DNA from: Liolophura sinensis
Taxonomy: Eukaryota; Mollusca; Polyplacophora; Chitonida; Chitonidae
Direction of reading: 5' to 3'
Length of the DNA: 64,000 nucleotides
NCBI RefSeq assembly: GCF_032854445.1
Contig: NC_088301.1
Span: 49,037,116-49,101,115, forward strand
Part shown: piece after piece, positions 12,201-27,200 of the stretch
Layout of the letters: every line of letters starts with the position of its first letter
Numbering within the stretch: the first letter of the stretch is position 1
Notes under the pieces: model-generated
What the model saw: only the letters and a program-made list of their open reading frames with translations
The model's database searches: none
Told to the model about the DNA's origin: nothing
Program-made: the position numbers and the translations under genes

Positions 12201-15200
12201 ACCCTGGAAGTGTAAACTTTAATATTTTAATGTTGCACATCACTGAATCGCAAGAGTTACGAGCTAATAAGCTTTTCAAATACACTCACAGGAAAACTAA
12301 AATAACCCTCATGCATGTGAAAGTGTATATATAGTTAGTGAGAGCAAAACTTCGGAAAGGTTGGGAAACAGTAGGTACAATTATATTTATTCTATTATGT
12401 TTATTTATTCTAGTACATGTTTTCTGTTTTATACCCCCTGGCTCTTGCCCTCCACCACTGACACCTCTTTAACCCCCTCACCCATTTTACATGTAAGTCT
12501 AACCTGTATATATGAACAGTTACAACACATTAGTTCACTGTTTGTTTCTTGATGTTTGCATACTTTACCACAAAACTTGACCGCAATAATATATAAGTAC
12601 TCTGGCACCCAGGATACGCCCCTCACCTCAACCCAATACCCCTCCCACTTAGATACCTTTCCCCAAAAGGGCCTTCACAGGTAAACTCATCCCAATGCAA
12701 TCTAAACAGGATGTTCAACGTTCTTCACGTCACATCACGAAAGTACCCACTGTAAAACTGACCCAGTTTTAGAGGTTGTAGGGTAATAACATGACAGGTG
12801 TTTTGTCAGAGGCTAATGGCCCGAGATAAAATGTGTCACTCGCATGACCTTTGGAAAGCACAAGCAGAACTGTGAAATTCTGCTGACTGAAAACTCCAGC
12901 TGACAGGTACACTTAATCAGCTGACAGGTTACACAATAAACACTGTCAACTATCACTGTCGCCCATATATAACTATATGGGGGGAATGTATCAACAATTC
13001 CTACAAAATGTCAAACCACAGCCCCATTTTCCATGATCCTATCACAGTTGTCCTGATTAAAAAGAGTAAAACCCCAAAAACCAGAGATTTCTTCCAAAAT
13101 CTAACACCATAAATTCAGGATAAAAAGATACAAAACTGACACTGTTTCTTTCAACTTCTAGTATGCATGAAAATTAATTTTAAAAATGTTAAAAACCATT
13201 TCCAATGTTAGTCTATATATTTAATTTTGATGTGTTACTTTTTTTTAACCAATCAGAGAATTTCCCCTGCTTTAAAGTTGAGGAGTGAAACTTGCTTTGA
13301 ATGTAACATGCCAATTACCAATGGCACCAAATTCCTTACAACTTTCACACATAAAAGTGGCAAATATGTATGTAATTTATGACTACAAAATTAAATTCAT
13401 ACTGATTAAAATTGGCTAACTTCAGCATTCATATAAAAAAAAGACTGTCTACCTATAAAACTGTTTCCTTCAAAATATTTCCTTCCCATAGTAATCAGGC
13501 AAAATTAATCTTCAACCTTTTCAACCATTAGACTTTTTTCAGTGGAATTTATGCATACAATTATTATGAAAATGATGCTAAAATTTTGGTGTGTTGTTAT
13601 AGCTGCAGGCTTCCAAAAACTGTGCATAATATTTCTCTACACCCCATAGTTCTCTCAGAATGTTTCAAAATATTGGTTGCAAAGGTGGTTCAAAAGGTTG
13701 AAGAATTAGGATATATGATGCAAGAACATTACATGGTAAATCCAATAACATTTAGTCGAAGGTCATGTACTGCCTTGCCACACTAAATTCCCTGTGTTGA
13801 TCCTTGAAACAAATTATGCACTGATATGTAAGAGAAAAAGATTATAACCATTATCAGCATTCTTCTTTTTAGACTTTGATGTAGACAACAATACCACTTT
13901 CTTGTGCCATGTTCAAGTCTTTAATTCAAACTGCCTTAGGTCAGGTTTAAAGCAGAGGGTTATTTAACAAGCCTTCAATACAGGTAAGAATGCATCTGGA
14001 CAAAGCAATCCTACCTGAGGCTAAAATTATTCCCCTGCTTTAATAATAGGTCCACAGCGACCGTAAGCTGTGTAAAACCTCTTATGATGACAATATATGT
14101 TGCTTATCTAGCAGTTACTATGCAACACTGGCACATATATAAAAATGATTAAAGCATGTTAAAAGGTTTAATTCTCAAATACATAGTAAATTCCTTTCAA
14201 TTTACCTGCACATTATAAATATAACTGAAATCAAAATGTGGAATTTATTACTTATTCTGACAGTCGGTATTATAAAAATTTTGTAAGCATTGATATATCC
14301 TTAGTTTATATCAAATGAAAGCCCTCATTTGTTACATACAGTCAATCTGTCAGTTTCAACCAGGGATGTTTACAGAAATGCAACTAAACAGGAGAATGTT
14401 AATCTTCTAAATTATGTTTATGGGTGTGATTATTGCAAAAATAATGATATTCTGTTGGTAGTTTTATGTAAGCTTGACTACTGCCATGTTTAAAGTTAGG
14501 TAAAGTAGCCATATCAGTGCTCTAAAGGTGAGCTGTTTTGCACTGATACAACTCTATGTTGTCATAATGATGTATTATACAAATATATGACAGTTTCCAA
14601 AGTGGGGAAATTAATGGACTTGGCACTGGAGGTTAAGACATCTTGACAGAAATTTGGTTCCCTGTACCTGAACTCTTTCCTGGAAATGTGTCCGAGAAGT
14701 ACCATAGGTACCAGTCTGAGAAAGTATGCTGCCAAAAATAAAAAACTTAATTCTTGAAATAAATACCAACAAAGTTACATGGATTGTTGTAACATTATGA
14801 TCACAACAAAATCTATATTGCCCCTTAATAGTGTATTAGTTGTCATGAATTGAACTTTGAAAATCTCCCAACAATTCATACCTTGCATCAATAGGCTGTA
14901 ATGATATCATTATGGAACAGTCTTGGACCGTCATTGACACCAGGAATTCTTTTATCTGTAACAAAAAAACAAAAAAAGGAGACAAAACCCACATCCTCAC
15001 ACACCCTTATGGCTTTTATAACATCACCATCACATTCTGATTTAATTTGTTGAGAAACATTAACACAGGTTTAGAAATAAAACGATTAACATTTAATCTT
15101 ACACACAACTTAGAACCTGAATTGTTATATATAATTCATAACAGAACACTAGTGTTTCCTAGAGTGTAAACGATTTCTGTATGCCACACAAATTAATCTA

Positions 15201-18200
15201 ATCTGGGATTAAGAGACTGAGGGATATGAAACTCTATTGCTCTCGCTCAGTCAGGTTTGAGAATCATACTTTTGCTTCGCTTGATCACGCGGCAATCTGA
15301 GACTTCATGAGATTAACTCACCAGCCACAAAACTTTTAAGAAGACATGGCTTAATCTTTCAAGAACGGTCAAAATACGCCTAAAGTCAAGATTCCGGAAA
15401 AGGTTACTGAGGTCAGTATAGTACATGTCTGCTTACGTATTAGTTCAACTATCATGAATTAAACGGAAAATTATTTCTGCATTTCGGCTGTTGTAAAGAC
15501 TAGAGTTAAATTTATGTGTAATTTTTTAACATCAATCCATTCATGCTTCGCTGAATGAGGTTGGCCAAATATGGAGGAGGCCCTTTTCAGATGTAGTTCA
15601 TGTAATAAATGCATGTGACACACAAACGTGCATTCAACCCTTACCATGTTTATCTGTATTAAAGGAATCTAAAAACCATGTTCTAGCACTTGAACTCTAG
15701 TGGAATAGTGGTATAAGCAACCAGCTACGGTCCCGACATGCTGCCTGATGGAAGCTCTACTCCAGAGCATTTCACAAGTTAAGTAAAGCCTTCCAAAAAA
15801 AGTACAAATCGCAAAGTGACTATAATGATAAATGTCCAATTTGCCCTTTTCTTTTTTTCGTATGCAAAATGAACACCTCCCCATTTAAGTTTAACCAATG
15901 AAAAATCCCTAAAAGCATGACACTGTGGGGGGGGAAATGGGGTCAGAATGCATGTGGCATTCAACATATAAATATAATTCTAGTTCTTATAACTCCCTTC
16001 ATTTCTTGTGGTATGATCAAGATTGTTGTCAAAATGGTGTCTTCTCAAAAATCGGCATCATCTGGCCGAGGGGTCGTTTTTTCAGTTTTATTCAAAGAAA
16101 CATTAGTCCACCCCAAGCCTGAACAATGTTCACTTTTAATCAACATGATTTAGAAAAAGTAATAGTAAATATTTGTTTGTGTTACGTAAATTTGCTGCAA
16201 TTTTTCTGTTGTTGAAAACATCTAAAAATAGAATTTTCAAATTTTTCTTTGTGTTTTTAGTTTTCACCCTAGGGCTTTAAAGTTTACACAAGTGAAAAAA
16301 AACTGCTACGGAAATCAAACTTAAAAATTGCAATGCTGTCGGGTCTGTTCATCTAATCAACTGATCAAGACGACTTGTCCAAAATTCAGTCACCATGCTA
16401 AAATGAGTGACTAAAATCTCATACATTACAGATTGTAAGTGCCATGCAAACAATTTCACGTCTATGAGTCATGTTCTTTATCCTCAAAAAAAAAGGAAAA
16501 CAAAGCACATTTTATTTACATTGAATTGTCATTTTTGGACATGTTTTTTTTTTCAATACTTCCTTTGTTATAATTTTTGTTTTCTGTTAAAATGTGAACA
16601 GCAGTAAGAAGTCTGCTGTTTTGTTATAATTTCTAATTCCAGAGTGCAGTCCTGCACAGGCAGATGTACAGTAATAGAACTATTTAAATTCTGGATATCT
16701 ATTTCAGCCACCAGACACAATAAATATTGCTGGTGGTGTCTTCAATTTTTTTAGTGTTTATTGCATTTATTTACAACATTATGGCATATAAAATGAAAAT
16801 CGACCAGTAAAGTTAAATTAAATTGCATAACATTGTGAAGTTCATAGCGCAGAAAATTTATTAACTGTCAGCAGGTGTATGGCTGGTGAAGCTTGGTTCC
16901 ATCTGATGTTAATAGAATATTTAGATTTGGTAGGCTATACTTACGTATATATTTAAGGGAAGGGAATGAAAATGTGCCATTCAGCTCCAATTGAAGTACT
17001 GTTGATTTTCATGCGAGCTTATGCAGAATTTGTACACATTAGATTTGAGCCTAAATGCTGATTTAACATTTTAGCCCTCTCTGTTATTGTAAACTGTCTT
17101 TACAAAGCGTTTGTCTTCTTTTGTAGAGTTGAATACTTATGCCTCGAAAATCCAGAATTAAGAAGCCAATTGGCCATCATCAACCAGACAACTTGTACCC
17201 TGACCAAACTGAATTCAACTCAGATGTCAGATGTGTGTGGTATCAAGGGAGAGGCTTCTTGTTTAAAACAATGTCGAAGCCATTCTCTAATTTAGTGAAA
17301 TGGCCATAACTCTTCAGACATCTAAATGGAATGAAGAACCCATTCTGAGTGACATGGACTTTTTAATGTGCTATCTTCTTTCTGCATGATCAGAACCGGA
17401 TCTGACGCTCACTTTTAAAAACTGTGAAAAGAATCGTCGTAAGTAAAATATTCTTCCACGCAACAAAACATATCGTTCAAAAAACATGCAGATACCTGCA
17501 GCAAGGTTTTTATAATTATGAACACGAATCAAGACAGAAAAATACAATAACTGATAGCAAATAAGCAATGCAAGGACCAAAGGCCTTCGACCAGTACCAA
17601 ACACGTAAACAGTTCTTAAAATTTATTTGATAGCTGTTTTATGCCGTACTCAAGAATATTGCATTTACATGCCAGCATTAAGGTGCATGAAAACAGGGTT
17701 TAAAATTTTATGACATAGTCTTTGTATGGAGTTCTTGAGATATATACATGTAATTAAAAATTAAGGTAGGTCTGGGAAGGTCTGGGAAGGTCTGGCGGCA
17801 ACCTGTGGATGGTTGTGGGTCCCCCCACCCCGGGGGATACCTATGTTTATAAGTGACAGCAGGGGCAGCTGGGATACATTGAGAATGTCTTCCTCATGTT
17901 TGGCTTTTATGAAAAAAAGTGCCAGCGTCAAGGTCAAAAGATGATAATAAAACATGAAAGCCACATATAAAGTTTTGTAAGTGTCTTTTTAAGTATGACT
18001 TTTATAAGTATGCACAAGAAAATTCCATCATTACACTCCATGGTAAGCAGCCGTACACACAACTCATTTATGATGGGACATAACACCATTTATTTCTACT
18101 CCGTCAGGTCTCAGTAAGCCCCAGGTTGTACAAAAAACATCACCTGAATTCTGCAAAAACACAAAGACTATCTGGACAGCTGAAAATGTCACAAATGCAA

Positions 18201-21200
18201 CAAATACACTATCACCGACACTGATTTAATAATAGGGATTTTCCCATATAACATTTTGAGGAACGAATTTCTACATCCACCCTGTTTGTAACCAAGGAAA
18301 TCTTCCATGCATGTGAAGAAGCCAACAGTGGCAGGAGTTTTGAACATAACCTAGCGGGCATTATGGCAACTGGCGTGTTGACTATATCCTCTCGGTCTGT
18401 CGGATATGATATCGGATATGATAATGGCTCTGTCCACGTAGACATCAGCTCACTTTGACAGCCAACGATAGTTCCCGAAACAGTCTAGACATGTCAGGGA
18501 TTGCCGTGTGCTACCCAGATTTTGTGTGCCACCAGTGAGTCTAACACCGTGATCTCTGACAGCAAAGTTCTATATTCCTCCGTCTCTTAATCCCAGATCT
18601 AATACATTACATGTATAAAATCTAAAAGCCAAGACCGTCAATGAAACTACTGAATCAAAATACTTCCTAAAACTTCAGACTTACCATGAACATACTCAAT
18701 CTCTTTGAATTTTTTATGCTGTACAATGTGAAATGTGAAATCATCATTCTGTTTACAGTACTGCCTATCTCTATGCAGTCTACTTATGTAACACATCCCA
18801 CTCTACTCTCTAATTACAGGACAATAAACATTTATTCTGTTATTTTTTTTTTTCACCTAGTGGCACCATCATGTCCTTATCAGTTTACACTTTTCAGTTT
18901 ATGTTATCTGATACCACACTGTCTGTTTTAAAGTAAACAATAATACATTCTGACACATTTGATCGGTTTATTTACTGACACAACTAAAGTTCTGCAGCAC
19001 ACATTACATATATGGCACCAACCTAAGTTGTGCAGCAATAGGCTAAAGCTGGCTAAGTTGAGGGAATTAGCATGACACATGTAAAAGACATATGTTCACT
19101 GTTGCCCTAGTAGTTACAATCAACTACTGCCTACAATCTCTTCATTCTTACAAATCTTTAACAGTCAGATTTCTCACGATTTTTTTAAAAAAAAAAACAT
19201 TGTCCAGGTTATAGCACAATAAGGCAGCAGAATTTATGACAAAATTACGAAAATATGCTTTAAAAGCGTTGAGAGAGTTGGAAAAAGGCCACATGTAATT
19301 ACGACAAAAAGTTTTGATCTAGCACGAGCACACTTTACAACATGTAAAGAGTAATCTCCCTTGATTTTCTGACAGATTAGGTACAACTTGGCTTAAGATG
19401 GTCATCTATCTTGCACTGTAAACTGCGTGGCGTTGTTCCACAATACAGTGTATTGTGACATTATTCTAGACTTCATGTATAGCTAATTTTTTCGATAACC
19501 GTTTCTGAAGTTCTAACTGTATCGTGATGTAATGACTATACACCATATACAGTTTCTGAAATAAAGAGGCGACACATGACTGCAAAACTTCACCTCAATA
19601 TATAAATGATATAAATCTTTACCTCAACATGTGTTCCATTATTAATGCATATGCAGTGCATCAACAATGAAATATCCCCCTCAAGTTATTGTCCTTTACA
19701 AGTATGCAAACGCTGAGCTCAATACATGTACACGAAGTACTTTTTTAAGACCATACCTAACATTTCCCTTAACATTGCTTTCACCGTTATTGGATGCCAA
19801 AACTTGAGGTTTGACATTATCTAAAAATGAGTGAGTCTGCAGATGAGTCATGGGTTTCCCCCGGGCTCTGTCGGGTTTCCTCACACTACAATGTTGGCCA
19901 CCGTCATATAAGTGAAACATTCTTGAGTACGGCATAAATCACCAATCAAATAGATAAATCAATTAATCAATTTAACATCAGGCTCATTACCACTGAATAT
20001 TTCATTTCTTCAGTGTCTTCAAATAACACCATCAGTGAATTATCAAAAATTTTTAAAAAAAAAACTCATGCATATTCATGTAAATTGTAAATATAATGTT
20101 ACATACTGTAAATCTTTAACCTTTCAACAACTAAAGGACCATCTTCAGTGGAATTTGTGCACACAACTCTCATCAAAATGACACCAAAATGATTAGCTTG
20201 TGTCAATAATGATGCAAGCTTCATAAAACTGTTTGGATTATTCCTCTACGTCCCATAGTTCTCTCTCAAATGCTTCAAAATATTGGTTGCAGTGGTAGAA
20301 AACCTTGAAGAATTAGGGTGTACTATGTATCCTTAACAGAGGTGATATTTCATAGAATGAGACAAATAATTTATTTATTTATCTGATTAGTGTTTTACGC
20401 TGTACTCAAGAACATTTCACTTACATGACGGTGACCAGCCTTATTTTGGGAGGAAACCGGGCAGAGCCCAGGGGAAACCCACAACCATCCGCCGGTTGCT
20501 GCAGACCTTCCCACATACTCATGGAGAGTAAGGCAAATAATTACAAAAATCCCAAGCTGAGAGAAAGAAAAGATATTTACCTTTTGCACCATAAGCTCTA
20601 CACTAGACATTGGTGAACAACTAGCTTTCTTAATCTTCCAGCTATCCTTGCGGTAGGGGCCATCCAGCTGCCATGTACTGCTAGGAGGAAAGACAAAAGT
20701 ATCAACACAATGCAGGACATTTACAACACCAATCAAAGCACTGGTGACTTTGGTTCTCTTTACAGTGTTACACACACATAAAATCTGACAATTGTTCCAT
20801 ATTTCTATCCAAGCAGATGAGTCAATATAAACAGTAAAGTTTGAAATTTTACACATCAAATATATGATACTAATCTTGTAGGTTCTATCTCTTCAGATAC
20901 TAAAAGTAGGTGAATAAACATATCTTTGTCACAAACACACAAGCTGTTTAACAAATAAAGGGTTCAAAACTTACCTGCTGCAGTCTTGATTGTCTTTAAA
21001 ATGTTGTTTAAGACGTTTATATAATAAAATAATGCCTTCAATGTCTAAGTCATCAAGATGTTGGATGCGTAAAATGGTATCCAATATACAGCCTGAGGGG
21101 AGCCCAGTTGTTTCACCTGTAGAAATACAATAGACTTTTCATTAAATCTTAATGAAAAGAACATCATTCCATTGCTTACATGCATTTTACATCTATGCAT

Positions 21201-24200
21201 CATATGTAACATAAAGAATCAACACAGCTGTGATTGACATGATCTTATACATTGTGAGGAGGTTGAGTGGTTAGCGGGCTAGTTCAAGTCAATGACACTG
21301 GAGCCTTTCAGTAAAGTAGTCAATGTGAGATCAAGTTCAGGTAATGCTTGCTTCTTCTCCCATCGCATGTGGGGAGGTCTGCCATCAAACTAGAGTTACT
21401 TTATTCTCTACTTCAATCCATTTTAGATCTAGAAACTGATATTAATTTGATGTACACATATTCAGGCTGATCAGGGTTAGTTTTAATAACCACTGTTCAA
21501 GATATAAAACAATTGGCTTCATGTACCATTTCCTTTGCTATGCCGACTTGGTTTCAAGCTAAATTGATCAATATAATGTAATAGTATGGGTCAAATGTCA
21601 CCAACTTCCCCACAAAATGTCTTTGCAAAGGCAGGAATAAACAATAGTTTATAGACCAAACAGGGCAAAAAGGACCTTATTTCATTCCGATATTAAAAAT
21701 GTTCATACAGGCAGAAGACAAAGGTCTGTGGGACAGATGTGTATAAGGGAAACCCTCAAAGATATTTGTAGAAGAATAGCTGGAATACCAGTGTTGAGAG
21801 CAGACCCCTGTCGATATATAGAGTTGGCACAATGCTGTACCGGCTGGGGGTCTTCTGATATTCTATAGTAACTTTTCTTCTCCCTTTCACTTGGCGGGCA
21901 CCACAGCAAAGCCTGTACAACCAAGTCCAGGAACACACTGATGCACCTACTAATAGAACAAAAAATATTCATTTATCTGATCCCTGTCAAGGTTAAAACT
22001 GAAGAATTTATCAAGATTTGGTAGCAAGGCTGTTAAAGAGCTCGTCAGTGGGAGACAGGTGAATCCAAAGCTTCAGCTCAATACATAAAGCACTAATAAA
22101 CATTTACCTTTACTTGGATTCTAATGCACACAAGACCAAACATCTTGTGAACATGACAGCCTAGGTACCTCTTTAATCAAAATTTATTGAGGTGTGGATT
22201 CGTTTTCCTGTGACAAGTTATCTCCCATTGACACAATGCATCTCCAAGTACAATTGACATCTATCTCAACACCCACAAATACTGTGAGTTTGATTCAATT
22301 CAAAAGCAAAACCAATATTTTCTGTTGGATGATGATAATTCAATAGAAGAGTTCCTACTGTTAAAAGTCTACATTTGAAAACAGAAATTTAGTCTTGTAA
22401 TATAGCAATAAGAGTAAAATGCATGTCTATACAACTGTGTATATCAATGGCTTAAGTTTAACAGATTTATTTATGTGATTGGTGCCTTATTCCACACCTT
22501 AGAACTGAACACAAACCTAGTGCATTTGAAGGGCCACATTTGATGCATCCAGTACTTCTGGAAACAAAGTATTTAATTTTACTGTAGCACTTTACCTTTC
22601 TTGTCGGACTCCATTACGATCTACAAAACTCAATCCCGACAAGAAGTCGTGTAAGTGTTCTGATAAGTCTTCAAAGGCGAAATCTCCAAATATTTCTTGA
22701 CCATTCTGTAATATTCCAACAAAAAGATACAGATTGGAATTTCAGTATTCATCATTTAAAAGTGTAAAACAGCATAAAACATCTACAGTTATCACATGCT
22801 GCCTAACCATATCCCAATCTACAGCTCTAGTTAAAACACATGCAACATGTACCTTTATGTAACTACATGTACACATATCACAAACAAACGCTTAATATCA
22901 ACAGTAACACATTAAAACTTCCAAATGTTCAGTCTTCCTAATGCATATATTATGACAGGACCTTTCTGAAGAGCATAAAATACCGGTACACAATTAAAAC
23001 AATCTGTTTGATTCACCTACCTTACATATTCTAAAATTGTTTCGTGGAGTTTCTAACAAACAGTAGAGAGCATGTTTCATCCGATGGACATTTCTGCAAA
23101 AAAGAAGCCTGTATTATTACGATGGATATAGTTTGCAAGATAGCAAGGAAAAGTTTAACATTTTACAATTCTGTTTCAATGAGAACTTTAAAAATCGAAC
23201 AGGACAGAGAATTTCATCATTATACTTATGTCTACAATCTATTTGGCTAATGATAATTCTGTTGATGCCAAAAGATCTGATGGTAAAATGATTTAATACC
23301 AGAATCAAAACTCACCCTGAGAAGAGATCTATGGGACAATATTTACTTGTCTGTGTCCAAACACCACGTTTCAGCTGCAAGGAATACAATAAATTGATGA
23401 CAATCTCAGACTGGATGTATTCATTCATATCCTAAATATTAGATCCACTCTTTTCATGTCATGGAGATATTCAATCTCAAGAATTATGAAGATTAAGGGA
23501 CATAACAGATTGAAATATTGCTAGATGAATGCAACTGCATTACATCTGGTATTTTCAGCCAAAAGAAAAATTAAAGCTCAAACAAATGTATATAAGAGCA
23601 TGTACTACATAAATGCCTATAAGCCAATATACATTTAACATTATTTAACACTTAAATATTCACATGAATAATTTACAAATCCTCTTTTTGAATTAAAACA
23701 AGGGCCAGCGAGAACTGATATTAAAATTTGCAGGCTGGTTTTTTCTTCTTCCTTCTTCCTTAGAAACAATGTAACTAAAATCTAGTTACATTGATATGTT
23801 TTATCAACAGATAGACACATTGGAAGGCTACATGTGCATTGTTATTTCCTTTATAACAACAACCTTACCTTTAAACTGGTGTGCAGGCAGTATTTACAAA
23901 CTTCTAACTTTATCTGATTCTCTTTTGCTATATATGGTGAGGTAGGTATAAACCCTCGCTTGGGCTGAAAAAAAAAAAAACAACACATGCAATAGAAAAT
24001 TCCAATGGCCACATCAACTTAACAAGAGTTCAGGTGAACACAACAAACGACCCAACAAATGCATTTGTTTCAAATGTATAAAAGAATACCAGCAGCATTG
24101 CGGTGAGTGTAACCCCTGAGAGGAATCTTCATGTGTCTTGATGATAGGTGTGTGGTTACTATGACAACCATACAAGTGGATAAATGTGTCCACCACAAAT

Positions 24201-27200
24201 GAAAACTTTATGCGGAAAACAGAGTTATAACCCAGACACAAAATCATTTCTATTTATATAGTATATACATGTATAAGGAAAACAGCTACCCAGTTACCAT
24301 GACAACCCCGAAAATGAACAAATGTAAGTCATGACACATCGCCCATCTGTGTATCTATGTATCCATCAAAAATTAAAACTCTGTGTGGAAAACAGTTGGG
24401 TTTGGACCTGGTTATCATGACAACCACGAAAATGGACAAATGTGAGTCGCAACAAATCATCATCTGCGTATCTACATGTATGTGTCCACCAAAATTAAAA
24501 CTCTATGTGGAAAACTGTTGGAGTTATAGCCCGGACACCAAATCATATTGATTTTAAATAGTATACGCGGGAAAATGGCAATCTGGTAGCCATGACAACT
24601 GCGCAAATGGACAAATGTGAGTCGCAACACATTATCATCTGTTTATGTATGCACCCACCAAAAATTAAAACTCTACACAGAAAACAGTTGGAGTTACAGC
24701 CCGGACACGATATCATATCTATTTACATAGTATATATAATTAATATGGCTATCTGGTTACCATGACAACAGTGAAAATAGTGATGTTGCAACACATCACC
24801 ATCTGTATATCTATGTATGCACCAATAATTAAAATTTTATGTGGAAAACTACTGGAGTTATATCTTGGACACAAAATCATAACCATCTTGGAAATGGACA
24901 AATGTGAGTTGCGACCCATCGACATCTGTGTATGTATGTATAAACCAAAAATGAAAACTGTACATAAAACACAGAGAAATAGCCTAAACATGAAATCATA
25001 TCTATCTATATAGTATATACAGGGACACTGGCCATCTGGTTACCATGAGTCGCAACATATCGTCACCTGTGTGAGTATGTACCCACCAAAAATTAAAATT
25101 CTACATACAAAGCAGTTGAGGCCAATAGCTGGACACAAAATTATATCTATCTATATAGTATAAATACGGAAATTGGCAACAGTGAAGATGGACAAATGTG
25201 AGATGTGACACATCGTCATCTATGTATCCACAAAAAATTAAAACTCTATGCTGAAAGCTGTTGGAGTTATAACCCGGACATGAATACGGACGGACAGACA
25301 GACAAAATTGCTATAACATAAAATGCTCCGCCTACTGGTGTGAGTTTCACCAAGCGGGTATGCAGATGAAAAAAAAATAGCCATTGCTTCAATTGGATAG
25401 AGGAGTGGGGTGTGGGATCCCCCAACTAATTAAAGGTACATATAATTTAGACTTTTTGATTCATATAATATTCATAAGTATTTTTATTCTTGCCAGACAA
25501 GTTGGACATAAAGTACCATAATGTACAGTTTTCTATCTCAGCCAATGTAAGTTATTATGCACTGGACACATCAGCTGGGAGAACTTGGCTGCACTACAGG
25601 TTATTCGAGACAGGCAGATAAGCCTGATTCTCACTTCTAATGTCAGTGCAAACGGAGAGCTATCGTATGAACAATTGGCTATCTGCTACGTCATATAATT
25701 AGTTAATTGTGCATTATTCAGGGTTCAAAAATCACTTCAACTGCTAACTAAATGCCACTATGGTTAAACTCTGAAATCTATCCAATCGCTCTTTATTATT
25801 AATTCATTATATAATTCAACTAGTTGGTCCTTGACCAGCACATCATATAAGTTGTCAATGCCACCCTTGCTGTGGTGACAAGTGAGGCTGTCGTGACTTG
25901 ATTAGACACAAACTTTCCGGTGGAGCATTTTCCTCAGAACCACGGCAAACAGTCAGATTTCGGGCACAAGAGGCATGAAAAATCAAACATGTTTGATATT
26001 TTCTTCACTGCATTTAGAGACAAAAATCACAGTAAATGTTAATTGCAAAGAAGTGATGGGACTTAGTGGGCAGCCATGTTTGCCTCATCTGCTCCCCTCC
26101 GCTGAGCTAAAGCATCTAAGCTATTGGCCTCAAATGACTTTTGACTAAGCAGTGAGTTGCTACATGATAACGTGGTCCATCATTTAACAATCATGGGACC
26201 ATCACTCTTGTTTTTACTGGCCAGATGTATTGTTTTTCTGAGCTCCCGGCATTCAACAGCTTTGTATGTGTCATATACAGTAGTTGTAATTGGTTATCTT
26301 CAGTTGGTTGCTTTAGAAACCAGAATTCGATTTTTAAACCAGAATACTAAAAATTGAGTCCTTGTATTTATGTCACTGAAAATGGCTACTTACACTCCGT
26401 TTCCATGTAAACCAGAAATTTGATCAAAACAACCACAGTCTGAAAACAGAGCCCATAGCTCACTTCGATATAAACCCACATGCGAAACAAGAAATTGTTA
26501 TCTGCAGTAGTTTGACTTTTATTATGATCACTTTGTCGGAACTTACCATTTCCAGTCATTGCCATGGAAACGTGAAACTTAATCAAAAGTGCCAATGATA
26601 TGAAGGATACCCTATGGAACAGGCCTTACACCACGGTTCAAAAGGATCAGCAAAGAATAACACTACTAACATGTGAAAAAGTTGGAGCATGACCTTTTTT
26701 AATTGGTCTATTTAGGCCTATTATCGTTACCATGTCAGAATTTATCAATCTCTATTATGACCCTATAGATTCCTTGAGGAGCCTTTGCTTCCCTGATTCT
26801 GAAATAGTACAAATTATTTATTTATTTGATTGCTGTTGAATGCCACACTTAAGAAATTTTCACTTATACAATGGCTGTCAGTTTTATGAGTGGAGGGAAC
26901 TAGAATGCCAGACATAAACCACCAACACTGGACAAGTTACTGATGAACCTTCCCACGACTGACACTCACACAATCACACCATGGATTGGTGTAAGACAAC
27001 TGATCTTCATCGACCATTACACTGAGCAAAAGGTCATACAAGTGTCATTATCTGCTTACTGTTAATGAGACCCCAAGAACAGTGAGGGTGAGGGAATGTC
27101 CAGTTAGACAACATGATAAAGCTACTGTAAAAAATGTGTCGCTCTTCACAGTTGTCACAAAGTTTACCTTTATTTCTATGCTGACGGTGGGGGGCTGTGC

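Noticed and set aside
20395-20859. 154-codon minus-strand open frame
   Set aside because: It is IPPK exon 12 read through both splice sites and fused to SINE sequence. Only 20581-20680 is supported.
24014-25013. Several open frames on both strands
   Set aside because: All lie in the degenerate tandem array and repeat the same peptides.
26385-26605. Possible foldback element with GTTTCCATG near both edges
   Set aside because: The arms pair only over short stretches and the borders are unclear, so it is not listed as a feature.
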